From Acetobacter garciniae (GTDB taxonomy: Bacteria; Pseudomonadota; Alphaproteobacteria; Acetobacterales; Acetobacteraceae), in NCBI RefSeq assembly GCF_017377735.1, contig NZ_JAFVMH010000011.1, forward strand, positions 20,768 to 84,767: 64,000 bases of DNA, written 5' to 3'. Under the pieces are notes generated by a model. It saw only the letters and a program-made list of their open reading frames with translations. It did not search any database and was not told the origin of the DNA. The translations under genes were made by a program, and so were the position numbers. Numbering within the stretch: the stretch's first letter is position 1; the number at the start of each line of letters is the position of its first letter. Positions 53,454 to 63,271 of this stretch are shown here, in pieces.

Positions 53454-54032
53454 TCAGGCGCTGAGATTGATGATTTCCACGCGGCGATTGCGGCGTTCCG
53501 ACGTGTTGGGCGGGGTGGGAACAGCCAGCCCGTTCTGCCCTACGCCGATCGCCTGCAACCGGTCATCCGCGATCTGGAACTTTGCCTTCAGATAGTCCTT
53601 TACCGCCTCGGCCCGCTGGGTGGACAGCGTCTGGTTCAGGCTGGCACTGCCGGTGGTATCGGTATGGCCGATAACCTTGAAGCGGTAGGAGCCAAGCTGC
53701 GCGCTGGTCAGTGCCGTACCGAGCTGATCGAGGGCCGCGGTGGCCTGGGGTGTCAGTTCCGCCGATCCGTTGAGGAAATCGACAACCAGGCTGGCGGACG
53801 GCCTGGCGGTATCGGGGGCCGACGCATGGGAGCGGGAAGAGGCAGATGCCCCGGCCGAACCACCCGGCAGCATGCGGATGCCGCGCGTCGTCCCGTCCAT
53901 ATGGGCACCGGGCCGCAACTGGTTGATCAACTGCTGGGTCGACGGATTGGCCTGCGCCATTGCCATAGCGGGCAGGCCTACGGAACCGACGATAAGAGCA
54001 AGGGCGGGCAGGGTGGGGGGTGAAAAGCGCAT
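53454..54032 (-). CDS. OmpA-family periplasmic peptidoglycan-binding protein
   Basis: 192-residue exported protein starting at ATG 54032 (AAGGAC upstream), with a signal peptide MRFSPPTLPALALIVGSVGL cleaved after AMAMA. The OmpA_C domain (about 75-190) contains VIGHTDTTGSASLN, LSTQRAEAVKDYL and SERRNRRVEI, the sites that bind diaminopimelate. The frame extends far upstream but that part overlaps tssG and is a shadow. In the T6SS block it may anchor the secretion complex to the cell wall, like TagL, in addition to the OmpA domain of TssL. Confidence 0.85.
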   Translation of the reverse strand: MRFSPPTLPALALIVGSVGLPAMAMAQANPSTQQLINQLRPGAHMDGTTRGIRMLPGGSAGASASSRSHASAPDTARPSASLVVDFLNGSAELTPQATAALDQLGTALTSAQLGSYRFKVIGHTDTTGSASLNQTLSTQRAEAVKDYLKAKFQIADDRLQAIGVGQNGLAVPTPPNTSERRNRRVEIINLSA

Positions 54033-54084
54033 GATGGTTATGTCCTTGAAAATAAAAATGGATATCGGGTCTACAGCAGTCGGG

Positions 54085-55125
54085 TCATGGCCTGCCTGCC
54101 TGCACAAGCCATGCCCCGAACAAGGCGTCCGCAACAGTTTTGCGGCCCCGCAGGGTGTCACTTGCCGAAGGCAGCCAGGTTGTCCAGCCCAGGCGGGGTG
54201 CTGTCTCCCGATCAGGCCCCCCCGCCAGCCGGAAAGGAGGAATTTCGCGGGCATCCAGTTCCGGGTTGACCGCGAAATCGAGGTCCGGGCCGACATAGGC
54301 CCGGCACAGGTGGATCAGCGCGACCAGCCCCGGCCGGTCGGGGAGCAGGGCCTCGAAATCCCGCCGGGAGAGAGGCCCCACGCGCAGGATGAAGCGCCCT
54401 TGCTGGTCCCAGCTCCGCAGCCCGATCGCGGCGTCTACACCCAGCGTGCAGAACGCGCCGGCCTGCCGCCCGTGGGGAAGGCGCGTGCGTTGATCGGGCG
54501 GGATTGCAAGCCAGGCCCCCACAAATTCATCGACCGCTACGGGGCGGCCCAGGAAATCGGACAGCATGGCCCCCAATCGGCTGGCCGAACGCGGGTAAGA
54601 CGAGAAAAAACCCGCGTAATGGCGCAAAAGATCGGCAGAAAACGGCAACCCGTGACCGGTACCCGTATCATAGCCCGCAAGGGCCAGCACGGCGGTTCCT
54701 ATGGGTTCCGCCCGGCCCGAGGACTGCGCCTGCTCGGCTGAATAAGGCAGGCGATACTTTGCCCCCGCATCCGCGAAGGCCGACAGGGCAGGTTGGGCCA
54801 GCAGGCCGACAAAATCCGCCAGGGCATGGGATTTCTGGCGCTCCACCTGGTTGAGCAGTTCCGTATACCAGCGCGGCATCTCACCCGATGGACCGGTCAG
54901 GCCCAGAACGGATGTAACCAGCCGTCCGGCCCGTGCACCGCCCGGCAACGTGACGGATACGACCTCCTGCGTCGGGGATGCCAGGCTGGATGGCGCATCG
55001 AAGGTGAGCTTGCGCGTACCAGCGGTGCGGGCCGCCACGGCGCGCATCAGCCTTACTGCCGCATCGAACGTGAAACGCTGCGGCTCTGCATGCAGGATTT
55101 CCGCCGGGGTCCGGGTCTCTGCCAT
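54085..55125 (-). CDS. tssG: T6SS baseplate protein TssG (ImpH)
   Basis: Baseplate wedge protein of 346 aa. ATG 55125 gives MAETRTPAEILHAEPQRFTF, and FDAAVRLMRA then matches the TssG start (FFQAVRLLE). Conserved parts include VVSVTLPGGARAGRLVTSVLGLTGPSGEMPRW-like sequence around residues 50-90 (the family's GLxGPxGxLP) and the C-terminal RLGWTTWLPS. It begins seven bases after tssF. Confidence 0.92.
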   Translation of the reverse strand: MAETRTPAEILHAEPQRFTFDAAVRLMRAVAARTAGTRKLTFDAPSSLASPTQEVVSVTLPGGARAGRLVTSVLGLTGPSGEMPRWYTELLNQVERQKSHALADFVGLLAQPALSAFADAGAKYRLPYSAEQAQSSGRAEPIGTAVLALAGYDTGTGHGLPFSADLLRHYAGFFSSYPRSASRLGAMLSDFLGRPVAVDEFVGAWLAIPPDQRTRLPHGRQAGAFCTLGVDAAIGLRSWDQQGRFILRVGPLSRRDFEALLPDRPGLVALIHLCRAYVGPDLDFAVNPELDAREIPPFRLAGGPDRETAPRLGWTTWLPSASDTLRGRKTVADALFGAWLVQAGRP

Positions 55126-55132
55126 GGCGGGG

Positions 55133-56956
55133 CTACAGCAACGCCCGCGCGCCAGCCATGGGCGGGAAGCGGGCTTCGGGTTCGGTCTTGCCACGCAGGC
55201 GCAGCGTGGTACGAACGAAGGAATTGATGTTGGCGTGCAGCGCCATGAACCGGGCCAGGACGGCTGTCAGCAGATAAAGCCTGCCGCTGTGAAAGGCCCG
55301 TGCGTCCATTTCCAGTTCCACATCCAGGCCGCGACAGAACGCCCCCAGACGCGCGCCCTGTACCCGCGCCACACCCGCTGTTGCATGCACGCCGACAATC
55401 GCTTCGATCGCGGCCCGGGTCTGCGCGGTATCGACCAGATCGTACAACCGCAGCACCTCGCGCAATGACGCAGCGCCTTCCCCTTCGCCAGTAATGGAGA
55501 AATGGCCGAGGGAAAGGTGAGAGATCAGCCGCCACGCACCGCGTGCGCGGCGTTCGGGTCGCAGGGTGGGTGTGGGCGGGACAATGCACTGCACGTCCTG
55601 AATGCTGCCATGGGGTTGTAACTGGCGAAAAAGCGGCCGGCCGCCGCCAAAGGGCAGTTCCGTAGGCAGGTCCCGGTTAAAGCACAGCGCCTGGATCGAC
55701 AGAACGCTGTCCGAGGGACGCATGGGGTCGAAGGCGGGGTCGAATATCGAAACAAAACTGTCGGTCCCACCCATGCCATCGCCCGCTTCGCGCCGGGTAA
55801 TGCGAAAGGATGGCGTATCCTCAGTGCGCGGCGCGTGCGGATCGGCCATACGATAGAACGGCTGGAACGGTCTGGACGTGCCGTCCTGGCGCAGTTCGGT
55901 GACACTGCTTACCTCCCAGACCTCGGTCACCTTCGCACGGCGGGCATCGGGCAGAACACGGTAATCGGTCGTGGTATGATCCAGCGCCATGGGTTCGCAG
56001 CGCTGGTGGAACAGATTGACCACGGGTGCGCAGCCCAGCGCGATCATATCCGCATCAACCGTGCGTTCCAGTTCCGGCGAGGAATGATTCAGATACAGGA
56101 AAATTTCCAGCCGCCCGCCATCGAGCACCATGGTGCGCGCACCCAGTCCGCAAAGATCGAGGAACATGAATTTCTGCGGGAACGCGAAATATTCGCTCAG
56201 CAGCCGAAAGCCGGAAAAGCCACGGCCCGACCAGGGCAGCAGGGCTTCCTCCGGCGCGTAGCCCACCTGTTGAAGGGCGTCCGCCCCCAGGCAGACCGGC
56301 GCGCTATCCTGGGGCGAGGTCGCCAGTGCCACACCCACAGTATGCCCCGCCAGCAGTTCATATAACGACAGCGCGGACGATCCTTCCCCCCGGAAAAACA
56401 GGCGCAGGCGGTCCATGCCCAGCGTGCTGAAGGGTATATCCGGGTTCAGCGTGGTAACCACCAGCCGCAGCACCGCCACCGATCCGAGTGCCCGCGGATT
56501 GAGCGGGGCGGTAAATGGCTGGCCGGAAAGTCGTGCGGATTCAATGCGAACCGGCCACAGCGTCATGGGGGCTGCGGTGCGGTAGCGGCAGGACTGGCCC
56601 CGCACGGCTTCGGTTTCCAGCTCGAACCCCGCGGCGATCTCGATCGGGGTGGTGGTTTCGGGGCGGGGGGCGAATTGCGTCACGGCACATGAGGGAAACG
56701 GGGCAAGATAATGCGGGTAGAGAATATCGAGCAGCGTGTCGGTCAGTTCGGGGAATTCGTCATCCAGCCGGGCGTGGACGCGCGCCGATAAAAACGCGAC
56801 CCCATCGAGCAGCCGGGCAACGTGCGGGTCGTCCACCGTATCGGGGCTGAGCCGCAGCCTTCCCGCGATCTTGGGATGCGTGCGCGCGAATTCACCCGCC
56901 AACTGACGGATGGCGGTCAGTTCCTGGTTGAAATAGGGCAGCAGCGAGTCAGCCAA
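55133..56956 (-). CDS. tssF: T6SS baseplate protein TssF (ImpG)
   Basis: Baseplate protein of 607 aa with the hallmark start SLLPYFNQELTAIRQLAGEF and PKIAGRLRLSPDTVDDPHVA, then RLLDGVAFLSARVHARLDDE and LYPHYLAPFPSCAV. It forms wedge complexes with TssE, TssG and TssK. The start overlaps tssE by eight bases. Length is normal for the family. Confidence 0.95.
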   Translation of the reverse strand: MADSLLPYFNQELTAIRQLAGEFARTHPKIAGRLRLSPDTVDDPHVARLLDGVAFLSARVHARLDDEFPELTDTLLDILYPHYLAPFPSCAVTQFAPRPETTTPIEIAAGFELETEAVRGQSCRYRTAAPMTLWPVRIESARLSGQPFTAPLNPRALGSVAVLRLVVTTLNPDIPFSTLGMDRLRLFFRGEGSSALSLYELLAGHTVGVALATSPQDSAPVCLGADALQQVGYAPEEALLPWSGRGFSGFRLLSEYFAFPQKFMFLDLCGLGARTMVLDGGRLEIFLYLNHSSPELERTVDADMIALGCAPVVNLFHQRCEPMALDHTTTDYRVLPDARRAKVTEVWEVSSVTELRQDGTSRPFQPFYRMADPHAPRTEDTPSFRITRREAGDGMGGTDSFVSIFDPAFDPMRPSDSVLSIQALCFNRDLPTELPFGGGRPLFRQLQPHGSIQDVQCIVPPTPTLRPERRARGAWRLISHLSLGHFSITGEGEGAASLREVLRLYDLVDTAQTRAAIEAIVGVHATAGVARVQGARLGAFCRGLDVELEMDARAFHSGRLYLLTAVLARFMALHANINSFVRTTLRLRGKTEPEARFPPMAGARALL

Positions 56957-57497
56957 CCTGACCTCCCGAAATCATGATATTGGCGGTTGCCGCATCAATG
57001 GCCGTATCGAAGGAAACCGGTTCGGGGGCGGGGTCGGCATGCAGCATGGCCTCGATCCGAAAACGCAGCGTAGCCAGCGCGCCCTGTTCGTCCGAAGGCT
57101 GGATCACGACCGCTACCTGTGTCAGCCGGGGTTCGAACGTGCGGATTGTGGTTTCGATCTCGCGCCGCAGTTCCTCGCGCGCGTCCTGCGCATTGCGCGC
57201 ACTGGCCGCGAAATCGGGCAGGCCGAATCCCATGTTCGACGCACGCAGCGCCGCATAGCGTTCGGGAATGGAGCGAAACCGGCGATGCGCGTTCAGCAAC
57301 GCTTCGAGATCGCGCCGGACAGCCGTGCGCAGGACCGACAGGGCCTCGGTCGCGGACATCGGTCTGTCACGCTCGCTGTCCGGGGTCGTATCGATCAGAC
57401 GGTCCAGCACCGACAGCTTGACGCGGGCCCCGGCATCACGCATCCGCTCCAGAAAGATATTGGCGTTGGCTGGCTGGTTGATCGTCGTGTCGTTCAT
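56949..57497 (-). CDS. tssE: T6SS baseplate protein TssE (gp25-like, ImpF)
   Basis: A 182-residue gp25/lysozyme-like baseplate protein. The core has SVLDRLIDTTPDSERDRP, LRTAVRRDLEALLNAHRRF and GLPDF, followed by EIETTIRTFEPRLTQVAVVI with the strongly conserved EPRL motif. It initiates sheath assembly. The start overlaps tagJ by four bases. Confidence 0.93.
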   Translation of the reverse strand: MNDTTINQPANANIFLERMRDAGARVKLSVLDRLIDTTPDSERDRPMSATEALSVLRTAVRRDLEALLNAHRRFRSIPERYAALRASNMGFGLPDFAASARNAQDAREELRREIETTIRTFEPRLTQVAVVIQPSDEQGALATLRFRIEAMLHADPAPEPVSFDTAIDAATANIMISGGQVG

Positions 57498-58315
57498 GCG
57501 GGCGTATCGAGCGCTACGGTGTGCAGGTCCATGATCGGATAGTCGCTCTCACCGATCAGGAACAGCCGTTGGCCCACACCACGGACAATGCCGCATTCCT
57601 CCCGCCAGGAGGTGGCCCGGCCCAGGCGGTGCGCGTCATCGGTTTCACCCTGCGTATAATACAGGGCAGGCACATAGACATCGCCATCCGGCCCGGCATG
57701 AACGCTCATGGAACAACGCCGCCAGAACAGGTCGCGCTGGCGCTTGGGCGGGTGAAAGATCATGCTCTCTATGCGCGAGAGAGGGATCCAGAAATACTTT
57801 CCGGTCACGGTCAGCGTTTCGATGTAACCTGGCAGAAGATCGTCCACATCGCGAAAATCATCGAAGCGTGTATCGTTGGCCTCACCCGCCACACGGGGGC
57901 GCAGGGTTTCGGCCTCGGCCACGTGGCGGGCGGCGTCCGTCAGGTCATTGGCGCGCAGGGCCGCCAGTGCCGCGAGCGAGGCCTGTCCGTCGGGTGCGAG
58001 CGTGTCGAGAATGTCGGGCACGCGGCCTTCGCCCAGAACCTGCCTGCGGGCCGTTTCCGCGCGCAGAAGCTGGCGGAATTCCGAAATGACGACGGCAGCC
58101 GAAGGGTCGATCTGCCCCGCCGCATCCAGAATGACATCGGCGCGCTCCAGGTTGCCGCTGAACAGCAGCAGTTCGGCCAGCAGCACACGCTGCCCGATAT
58201 CGGTTGGCGTGGCGCGCACGGCCGCTGTCGCCGCTGCAATCGCGTCGTTCAGCCGTCCGGCGCGCAGAAGGGCCGCAGCGGAAAGAGGTGCCGTGGAGGA
58301 GGCTGTATCGGACAT
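57494..58315 (-). CDS. tagJ: T6SS accessory protein TagJ (ImpE)
   Basis: A 273-residue protein with TPR-like N-terminal helices (AAALLRAGRLNDAIAAATAA) and the ImpE C-terminal domain (TVTGKYFWIPLSRIESMIFH, PPKRQRDLFWRRCSM). TagJ binds the sheath protein TssB and is present only in some T6SS subtypes, usually those with the imp gene order seen here. Confidence 0.9.
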   Translation of the reverse strand: MSDTASSTAPLSAAALLRAGRLNDAIAAATAAVRATPTDIGQRVLLAELLLFSGNLERADVILDAAGQIDPSAAVVISEFRQLLRAETARRQVLGEGRVPDILDTLAPDGQASLAALAALRANDLTDAARHVAEAETLRPRVAGEANDTRFDDFRDVDDLLPGYIETLTVTGKYFWIPLSRIESMIFHPPKRQRDLFWRRCSMSVHAGPDGDVYVPALYYTQGETDDAHRLGRATSWREECGIVRGVGQRLFLIGESDYPIMDLHTVALDTPA

Positions 58316-58344
58316 GGGATGAATGTTCCTTTTACGCTGGGTGT

Positions 58345-59931
58345 TCAGCCCCGCCCCGGGGCGGACAGTTCGGTGACCAGCCGGAAAGTGACGGCCACAT
58401 CGTCAAGCTGGAAATGCGGTTCGAGGTGAATGACACACGAAAACACGCCCGGCCGGGCAAGATCGTCGGCCACCGACACTTCCGCCTGCCGCAGGGGGTA
58501 GAGCGCCAGTGTTTCCATGCTGCCGGGGTTGGCTGTCGTATATCGGGCAAGCCAGCGGCGCAGGCGGTCCTGGATCTCGGTCGCCGTCATGAACGCGCCG
58601 GTCATGTCGCGCCCCATGACCTTGAGGTAATGGGAAAAACGCGACACGCATAAAATGGAATTGAACTGGGCCGAAAGCCGGCTATTGGCAATGGCCTCGC
58701 CCTTGTTGGGGCCGGAATAACCCGTATCGGGCTGTTGCAGGCTGCGCGCGGTGCCGATCAGCAATTCCCCACCGAACGGAATGGCGGAAACGGGCATGAA
58801 ACCTGCGGCCACAAGTGCGCGTTCCTGCCGGTCCGTCAGGATCAGGTCCAGTGCCGGGCGTCCGTTCCCTTCGGGCGGGTCGATCGATGCCAGAGGCTGT
58901 GCCAGCGTATCGATCACGCCCCCGCCTTCGCGGTCCATGTCATAGCCGCGCATATCCGCGGGCCAGGAATATGCCTCGAACGCACGTATGGCGCAGGCCG
59001 CGACCAGGTAGCCCGCGGTGCTCCAGACCCTGGTATCGGCCGCACCGCTCCCCTCCCGGTAGCGAAAGCCGCGCGCCTGGTGCAGCGTTTCGTTCCAGGG
59101 GCGGCGCATGGTCACGCGCGGGAGGGTGACGGACAGGAAACGCGTATCGCTCTGGGCGCGCAGTTTCTTCCATCGCTGGTAATCCACCGCAGCCATGACC
59201 GCGACAGGGTCGGGCACGCCGCTGAGCGCGCCGAAATCGTCCACGCCGAACAGGGCAGGGGACGCGCCGACCACAAGTGGCGCAAAGGCAGCCGCCGCGA
59301 CCTGTGACAGCGCCATCAGGGCCGAAATATCGTCCGTTGGGGCACCCGGCCCCGGCCGGTGGCGAATTTCATAATCCGCTACCAGCAGGCCGAACGGTTC
59401 ACCCCCGGCAATGCCGAATTCCTGTTCGTATATCTGGCGAAAAAGATGGCTCTGGTCGAAGGCTGTCGCCCGTTCCAGGTCGCGGCAGACCTCCTGCCAG
59501 GTCAGGTCCAGGAACCGGAGCTTGATCCGCCCGCTCAGCGGCAGCGAGACCGCCAGCCAGTCCAATGCCCGCCACGATCCTTCAAGCCTGCGCATGCGCG
59601 CATGATGCACGATTGCATCCAACTGCCGGGCAATCATGCGGTCCAGTGTGACAATATCGCGCTCGATCCGTGCGGCCAGCGCGGTGGTGTCTGCTCTTAA
59701 TACCGGTGCCCGGTCGCCGAACCACGTGTCGAGAATACACTCCGTCCTGGTCAGCATGACAGCGACACGCCGTGCGTTGTCCTCCTGTCCGGTACCGAAA
59801 AAGGCACCAGACAGGACGGCATCGCGTAGCGGCGGCTGGTGGGAACTATCCTGACGGGCCTTGTCACCCGCCGCGGGTGCGGCCGGGCGACGGATAACCG
59901 TCGCGTCAGAATTGTCGTCGGTATTGGTCAT
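58345..59931 (-). CDS. Second TssC-type sheath paralogue (ImpD-like)
   Basis: A TssC/VipB relative of 528 aa from ATG 59931. Shared family sequences are RRLEGSWRALDWLAV, GVPDPVAVMAAVDYQRWKKL and FSHYLKVMGRDMTGAF. It is about as similar to the canonical TssC next door as expected for the paired TssC40/TssC41-type proteins of rhizobial and Agrobacterium loci. It may form part of the sheath or its cap. The start beyond 59931 (TTG 59976) is in the gap after tssC and less likely. Confidence 0.87.
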   Translation of the reverse strand: MTNTDDNSDATVIRRPAAPAAGDKARQDSSHQPPLRDAVLSGAFFGTGQEDNARRVAVMLTRTECILDTWFGDRAPVLRADTTALAARIERDIVTLDRMIARQLDAIVHHARMRRLEGSWRALDWLAVSLPLSGRIKLRFLDLTWQEVCRDLERATAFDQSHLFRQIYEQEFGIAGGEPFGLLVADYEIRHRPGPGAPTDDISALMALSQVAAAAFAPLVVGASPALFGVDDFGALSGVPDPVAVMAAVDYQRWKKLRAQSDTRFLSVTLPRVTMRRPWNETLHQARGFRYREGSGAADTRVWSTAGYLVAACAIRAFEAYSWPADMRGYDMDREGGGVIDTLAQPLASIDPPEGNGRPALDLILTDRQERALVAAGFMPVSAIPFGGELLIGTARSLQQPDTGYSGPNKGEAIANSRLSAQFNSILCVSRFSHYLKVMGRDMTGAFMTATEIQDRLRRWLARYTTANPGSMETLALYPLRQAEVSVADDLARPGVFSCVIHLEPHFQLDDVAVTFRLVTELSAPGRG

Positions 59932-59991
59932 GGAATCCTGCCTTGCGTGTCGGTTGCCGCCCGCCTGGGGCGGCAACCAGCCGAATGGTCT

Positions 59992-61485
59992 TCAGCCCTG
60001 CTTGGGAACGCGGGCCACCATGCGCATGCTGGTGGTCAGTTCCTCCATCTGCAACCACGGGCGCAGATGGGCCACAGCGTTGTAGGACCCCGGCTTGCCC
60101 GGAATTTCCTTTACTTCAACGCGGGCTTCACGCAGCGGGTATTTCGCCTTGGTTTCAGCCCCCGCATCGGGATTGTCGGACACGTAGTTCGTAATCCAGC
60201 GGTTCAGCCAGCGTTCGCATTCATTGACTTCCATGAAGCTGCCGATCTTGTCGCGCGCCATCACCTTCAGGTAATGCGCGAAACGGCTGGACGCCATGAT
60301 ATAGGGCAGGCGGGCGGAAATGGCGGCGTTGGCCGTTGCATCCGCACGGTCGTATTTCCTGGGCTTCTGCACTGTCTGCGCACCGAAGAACACCGCGTAA
60401 TCCGTATTCTTGTAGTGGCAGAGCGGCAGGAATCCCTGGTTGGACAGTTCGAATTCGCGCCGGTCGGTAATGCCGACTTCCGTCGGGCACTTGCCGTCCA
60501 TGTCGCCATCGTCGGACTGGAACAGATGCGTGGGCAGGTTATCGACCTTGCCACCACCTTCTGCCCCGCGAATGGTCACGCAGAAATTGGATTCAGCAAA
60601 AGCTGTCGTCATACGCACGCCCATGGCGTAGGCCGCGTTCATCCAGCAATAATTGTCATGGCTCAGCGCTTCCGACGCACCGGAGGCGGAAATCGGGGCT
60701 TCCTCGTAATCGAATTCTTCGACCGGCTTTGTGGCGGCACCATAAGGCACGCGGGCCAGAACGCGGGGCATGACGAGCGAGACGAAGCGCGCATCCTCGG
60801 TTTCGCGGAAACCACGCCATTTGGCATATTCAGCAGATTCGAAAATCTTGCTCAGATCACGGGGCTTTGCCAGTTCGGTCCAGCTGTCGAAACCGAACAT
60901 GCCCGCACCCGCCGCGGAAATGAAAGGCGCGAAAGAGGCAGCCGCCACGTTCGACATCAGGCGCAGGGTCTCGATATCGTCGGGGTGGTTGACCCATTCA
61001 TAATCACCGATCAGCGCACCATAGGGTTCACCACCGGGCGTGCCGAATTCGTTTTCGTAAATCTTCTTGAAAATCTGGCTCTGGTCGAATTCCACCGCCT
61101 TGGTCAGGTCACGGTTCAGGTCGCGCTTGGTGGCGTTGATGACCCGGATTTTCAGGTTCTGGCTGGTTTCCGTATTCATGACCATATAGTTCAGCCCACG
61201 CCAGCTTCCTTCCAGCTTGGTGAACTTCGGGTCATGCATGATCGCGTTAAGCTGCGTGGACATTGTCTTGTCCAGTGCTGTAATCGCGCTTTCAATCGTG
61301 CGGGTCAGGTTCTTGTCGAACGTGACCGTCCCGCTCAGCGCCTGTTCAACCAGATTGCGTACCAGGTCCTGGGCGTGGTCGGGTTCGGTCTGCTTGGTGG
61401 CGGATACCACCTGGTCCAGAAAGCTGAGCCCGGTCGCGGTTTCGGTCGCGGTAGCCGCCTGGGTTTGGTTCTGTGTTTCAGACAT
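59992..61485 (-). CDS. tssC: T6SS contractile sheath large subunit TssC (VipB)
   Basis: Sheath protein of 497 aa with the canonical sequences [38 protein letters not shown] and [19 protein letters not shown]. It forms the contractile tube with TssB, whose gene ends four bases before the tssC start. Downstream lies the TssC paralogue. Confidence 0.96.
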   Translation of the reverse strand: MSETQNQTQAATATETATGLSFLDQVVSATKQTEPDHAQDLVRNLVEQALSGTVTFDKNLTRTIESAITALDKTMSTQLNAIMHDPKFTKLEGSWRGLNYMVMNTETSQNLKIRVINATKRDLNRDLTKAVEFDQSQIFKKIYENEFGTPGGEPYGALIGDYEWVNHPDDIETLRLMSNVAAASFAPFISAAGAGMFGFDSWTELAKPRDLSKIFESAEYAKWRGFRETEDARFVSLVMPRVLARVPYGAATKPVEEFDYEEAPISASGASEALSHDNYCWMNAAYAMGVRMTTAFAESNFCVTIRGAEGGGKVDNLPTHLFQSDDGDMDGKCPTEVGITDRREFELSNQGFLPLCHYKNTDYAVFFGAQTVQKPRKYDRADATANAAISARLPYIMASSRFAHYLKVMARDKIGSFMEVNECERWLNRWITNYVSDNPDAGAETKAKYPLREARVEVKEIPGKPGSYNAVAHLRPWLQMEELTTSMRMVARVPKQG

Positions 61486-61488
61486 CGA

Positions 61489-61998
61489 TCAGGCTTCCTT
61501 CTTGTCCATGCCAAGCTGTTCGGAGAGCGCCTTTATTTCGCTCTCGCTCTGCAAGACCTGTTCCAGCAGGTTTTCCAGTTCCTCGGACCGGTCGGCCTTG
61601 CTCAGCAGGTCACGCAGCTTGTTGCGGGTTTCCAGCAGGTTTTTCAGCGCTGGCACCTGGTTGACGATCCGGGCCGGGGTAAAGTCGTCCATGGAGCGGA
61701 AAACAAGATCGACCGCCATGGACGTGCCGTCATTGGCCAGCGTGTTATCCACCTTCAGCTTCAGGCCCGGGGCCATGCGTGCCATGATGTCATCAAAATT
61801 GTCGCGGTCGATCTGCACGAACTTGCGTTCGGCCATAGGGCGCAAGGGCTGCACCGGATCGCCGGAAAAGTCGCCCATGACACCGACCACAAACGGCAGT
61901 TCGCGCGCCACCTCGGCCCCCGCCGTCTCGACATCGTAGGAAATGTGAACCCGGGGCTTGCGCACCCGGTTCAGCTTGCCGTGAACACTGCTATTCAT
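61489..61998 (-). CDS. tssB: T6SS sheath small subunit TssB (VipA)
   Basis: A 169-residue protein beginning with a short basic region and [20 protein letters not shown], then [13 protein letters not shown], the classic TssB motif, and [22 protein letters not shown]-terminal helix with [19 protein letters not shown] binds ClpV in other systems; a clpV gene is not in the window. Confidence 0.96.
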   Translation of the reverse strand: MNSSVHGKLNRVRKPRVHISYDVETAGAEVARELPFVVGVMGDFSGDPVQPLRPMAERKFVQIDRDNFDDIMARMAPGLKLKVDNTLANDGTSMAVDLVFRSMDDFTPARIVNQVPALKNLLETRNKLRDLLSKADRSEELENLLEQVLQSESEIKALSEQLGMDKKEA

Positions 61999-62087
61999 AT
62001 CTTACGTTCCAGTAAAAATGTTTGAACAATAAAGCGCGGTCGGGACCAGCCCTTTGGGCGGCACCGCGCATATGTCCGCCACCCCGA

Positions 62088-63191
62088 TCACGAGGCGGCA
62101 GGCAGTCCGAGGCGAACGAGCAGACTGTTGCGTGTCTGTTCATCCTCAACCAGTTCGGCAACCAGTTCGGGCCATGTCATGCGCCCGCGTCTGATGGCTT
62201 CTTCCAGCGTGTAGGCCAGAGGCGACTGCGGCTCCGTCCGCCGGAAAAACTCGGCAATTTCCGCAAGGCGCGACAGCGCATCCTCACGCGTGACAAGGGG
62301 GCGAGGGGCGGCGGCGGCCGCAGGCGCTGCCTGGCCAGTCGGGTTCTGCGCCCCTGTTTCGTCCGCTGCCATGTCCGCAACCGGCTCCTGACTGGACGCG
62401 GCAGGGGCGTAACGGGTCAGAAAATCCTCGATCTGGTCGAGAACGCCTGCAACCCTGCCGGTTGGCGGGGCATCGGGGCCTGCCGCACGCTCCAGCGCAT
62501 CGCCCATGCCGCGCCATGCCGCGCGGGCTGCCTGCAAATCCTTCATCATGGCGGCATAATGCGCGGGGGGCACAGCACGGGCGGCGGCCGTCATGGTGTC
62601 GTAAGGCACCACGCCAGCTTCGATCCGCGCTTCAAGCCGCTTGGGATCGGCAATGGTCTGCAATTCGGCGGACTGTTCATACTGGAACAGCATGACAGGC
62701 TCGCCATTACGATCTTTGAAAAGTTCAAGCTTGCGCAGGGGCTGAATCAATGTGCCGTCGCCCCCTTCACCGTTAAGGCCGGTCAGGGGAGCCACGCGCG
62801 TTTCCATGCCGTCTTCATCCGGCATGGGGTAGAGCTGGTCCCAATACTTTTCGACCAACTCTTCGATCAGGGTTGCACCAAATGTCAGCCCCACCACCCC
62901 GCCGCTCCGCACAAGGCTTTCTGTCAACCATGCGGCGGCTTCCAGATCCTTCGCTTTTTCCGTAAGAATTTGTGCGGAAAGCTTTTGCACATCACGCCAT
63001 TCGGGTGGCGTGCTGGCTTCGGCCGGGTTTGCATCTCCCGCCCGCTCTGCCGCCCGTGCGTCCGCCCGTGCATCTCGGAGTTTATAATACAGGGACGTCG
63101 ACGCGTAGTCGGCGCGCACGTCTTCGCCTGTGGGAGCATCTTCCGCAATCGGAGTCAGGAGGAGTTCGATATCCAGATTTTGCACGGACAA
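62088..63191 (-). CDS. tssA: T6SS cap protein TssA (ImpA)
   Basis: A 367-residue protein with the N-terminal ImpA_N domain (LLTPIAEDAPTGEDVRAD, VEKYWDQLYPMPDEDGMETR) and a C-terminal region (TREDALSRLAEIAEFFRRTE, PQSPLAYTLEEAIRRGR) typical of TssA1-type caps. A low-complexity Ala/Pro linker joins them. It opens the impA-to-impH block; the low-GC gene at 63272 lies upstream on the same strand. Confidence 0.93.
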   Translation of the reverse strand: MSVQNLDIELLLTPIAEDAPTGEDVRADYASTSLYYKLRDARADARAAERAGDANPAEASTPPEWRDVQKLSAQILTEKAKDLEAAAWLTESLVRSGGVVGLTFGATLIEELVEKYWDQLYPMPDEDGMETRVAPLTGLNGEGGDGTLIQPLRKLELFKDRNGEPVMLFQYEQSAELQTIADPKRLEARIEAGVVPYDTMTAAARAVPPAHYAAMMKDLQAARAAWRGMGDALERAAGPDAPPTGRVAGVLDQIEDFLTRYAPAASSQEPVADMAADETGAQNPTGQAAPAAAAAPRPLVTREDALSRLAEIAEFFRRTEPQSPLAYTLEEAIRRGRMTWPELVAELVEDEQTRNSLLVRLGLPAAS

Positions 63192-63271
63192 TTACACCTT
63201 AGGCCAAAATTTACTCGTCCATCGATTTTGAGGGGGATGATATTACCCATTCGATAGAATACGATTTACGT

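Noticed and set aside
59839..62025. 728-codon plus-strand frame across tssB, tssC and its paralogue
   Set aside because: Long antisense frames are common in GC-rich genes; all three T6SS proteins on the minus strand are clear family members.
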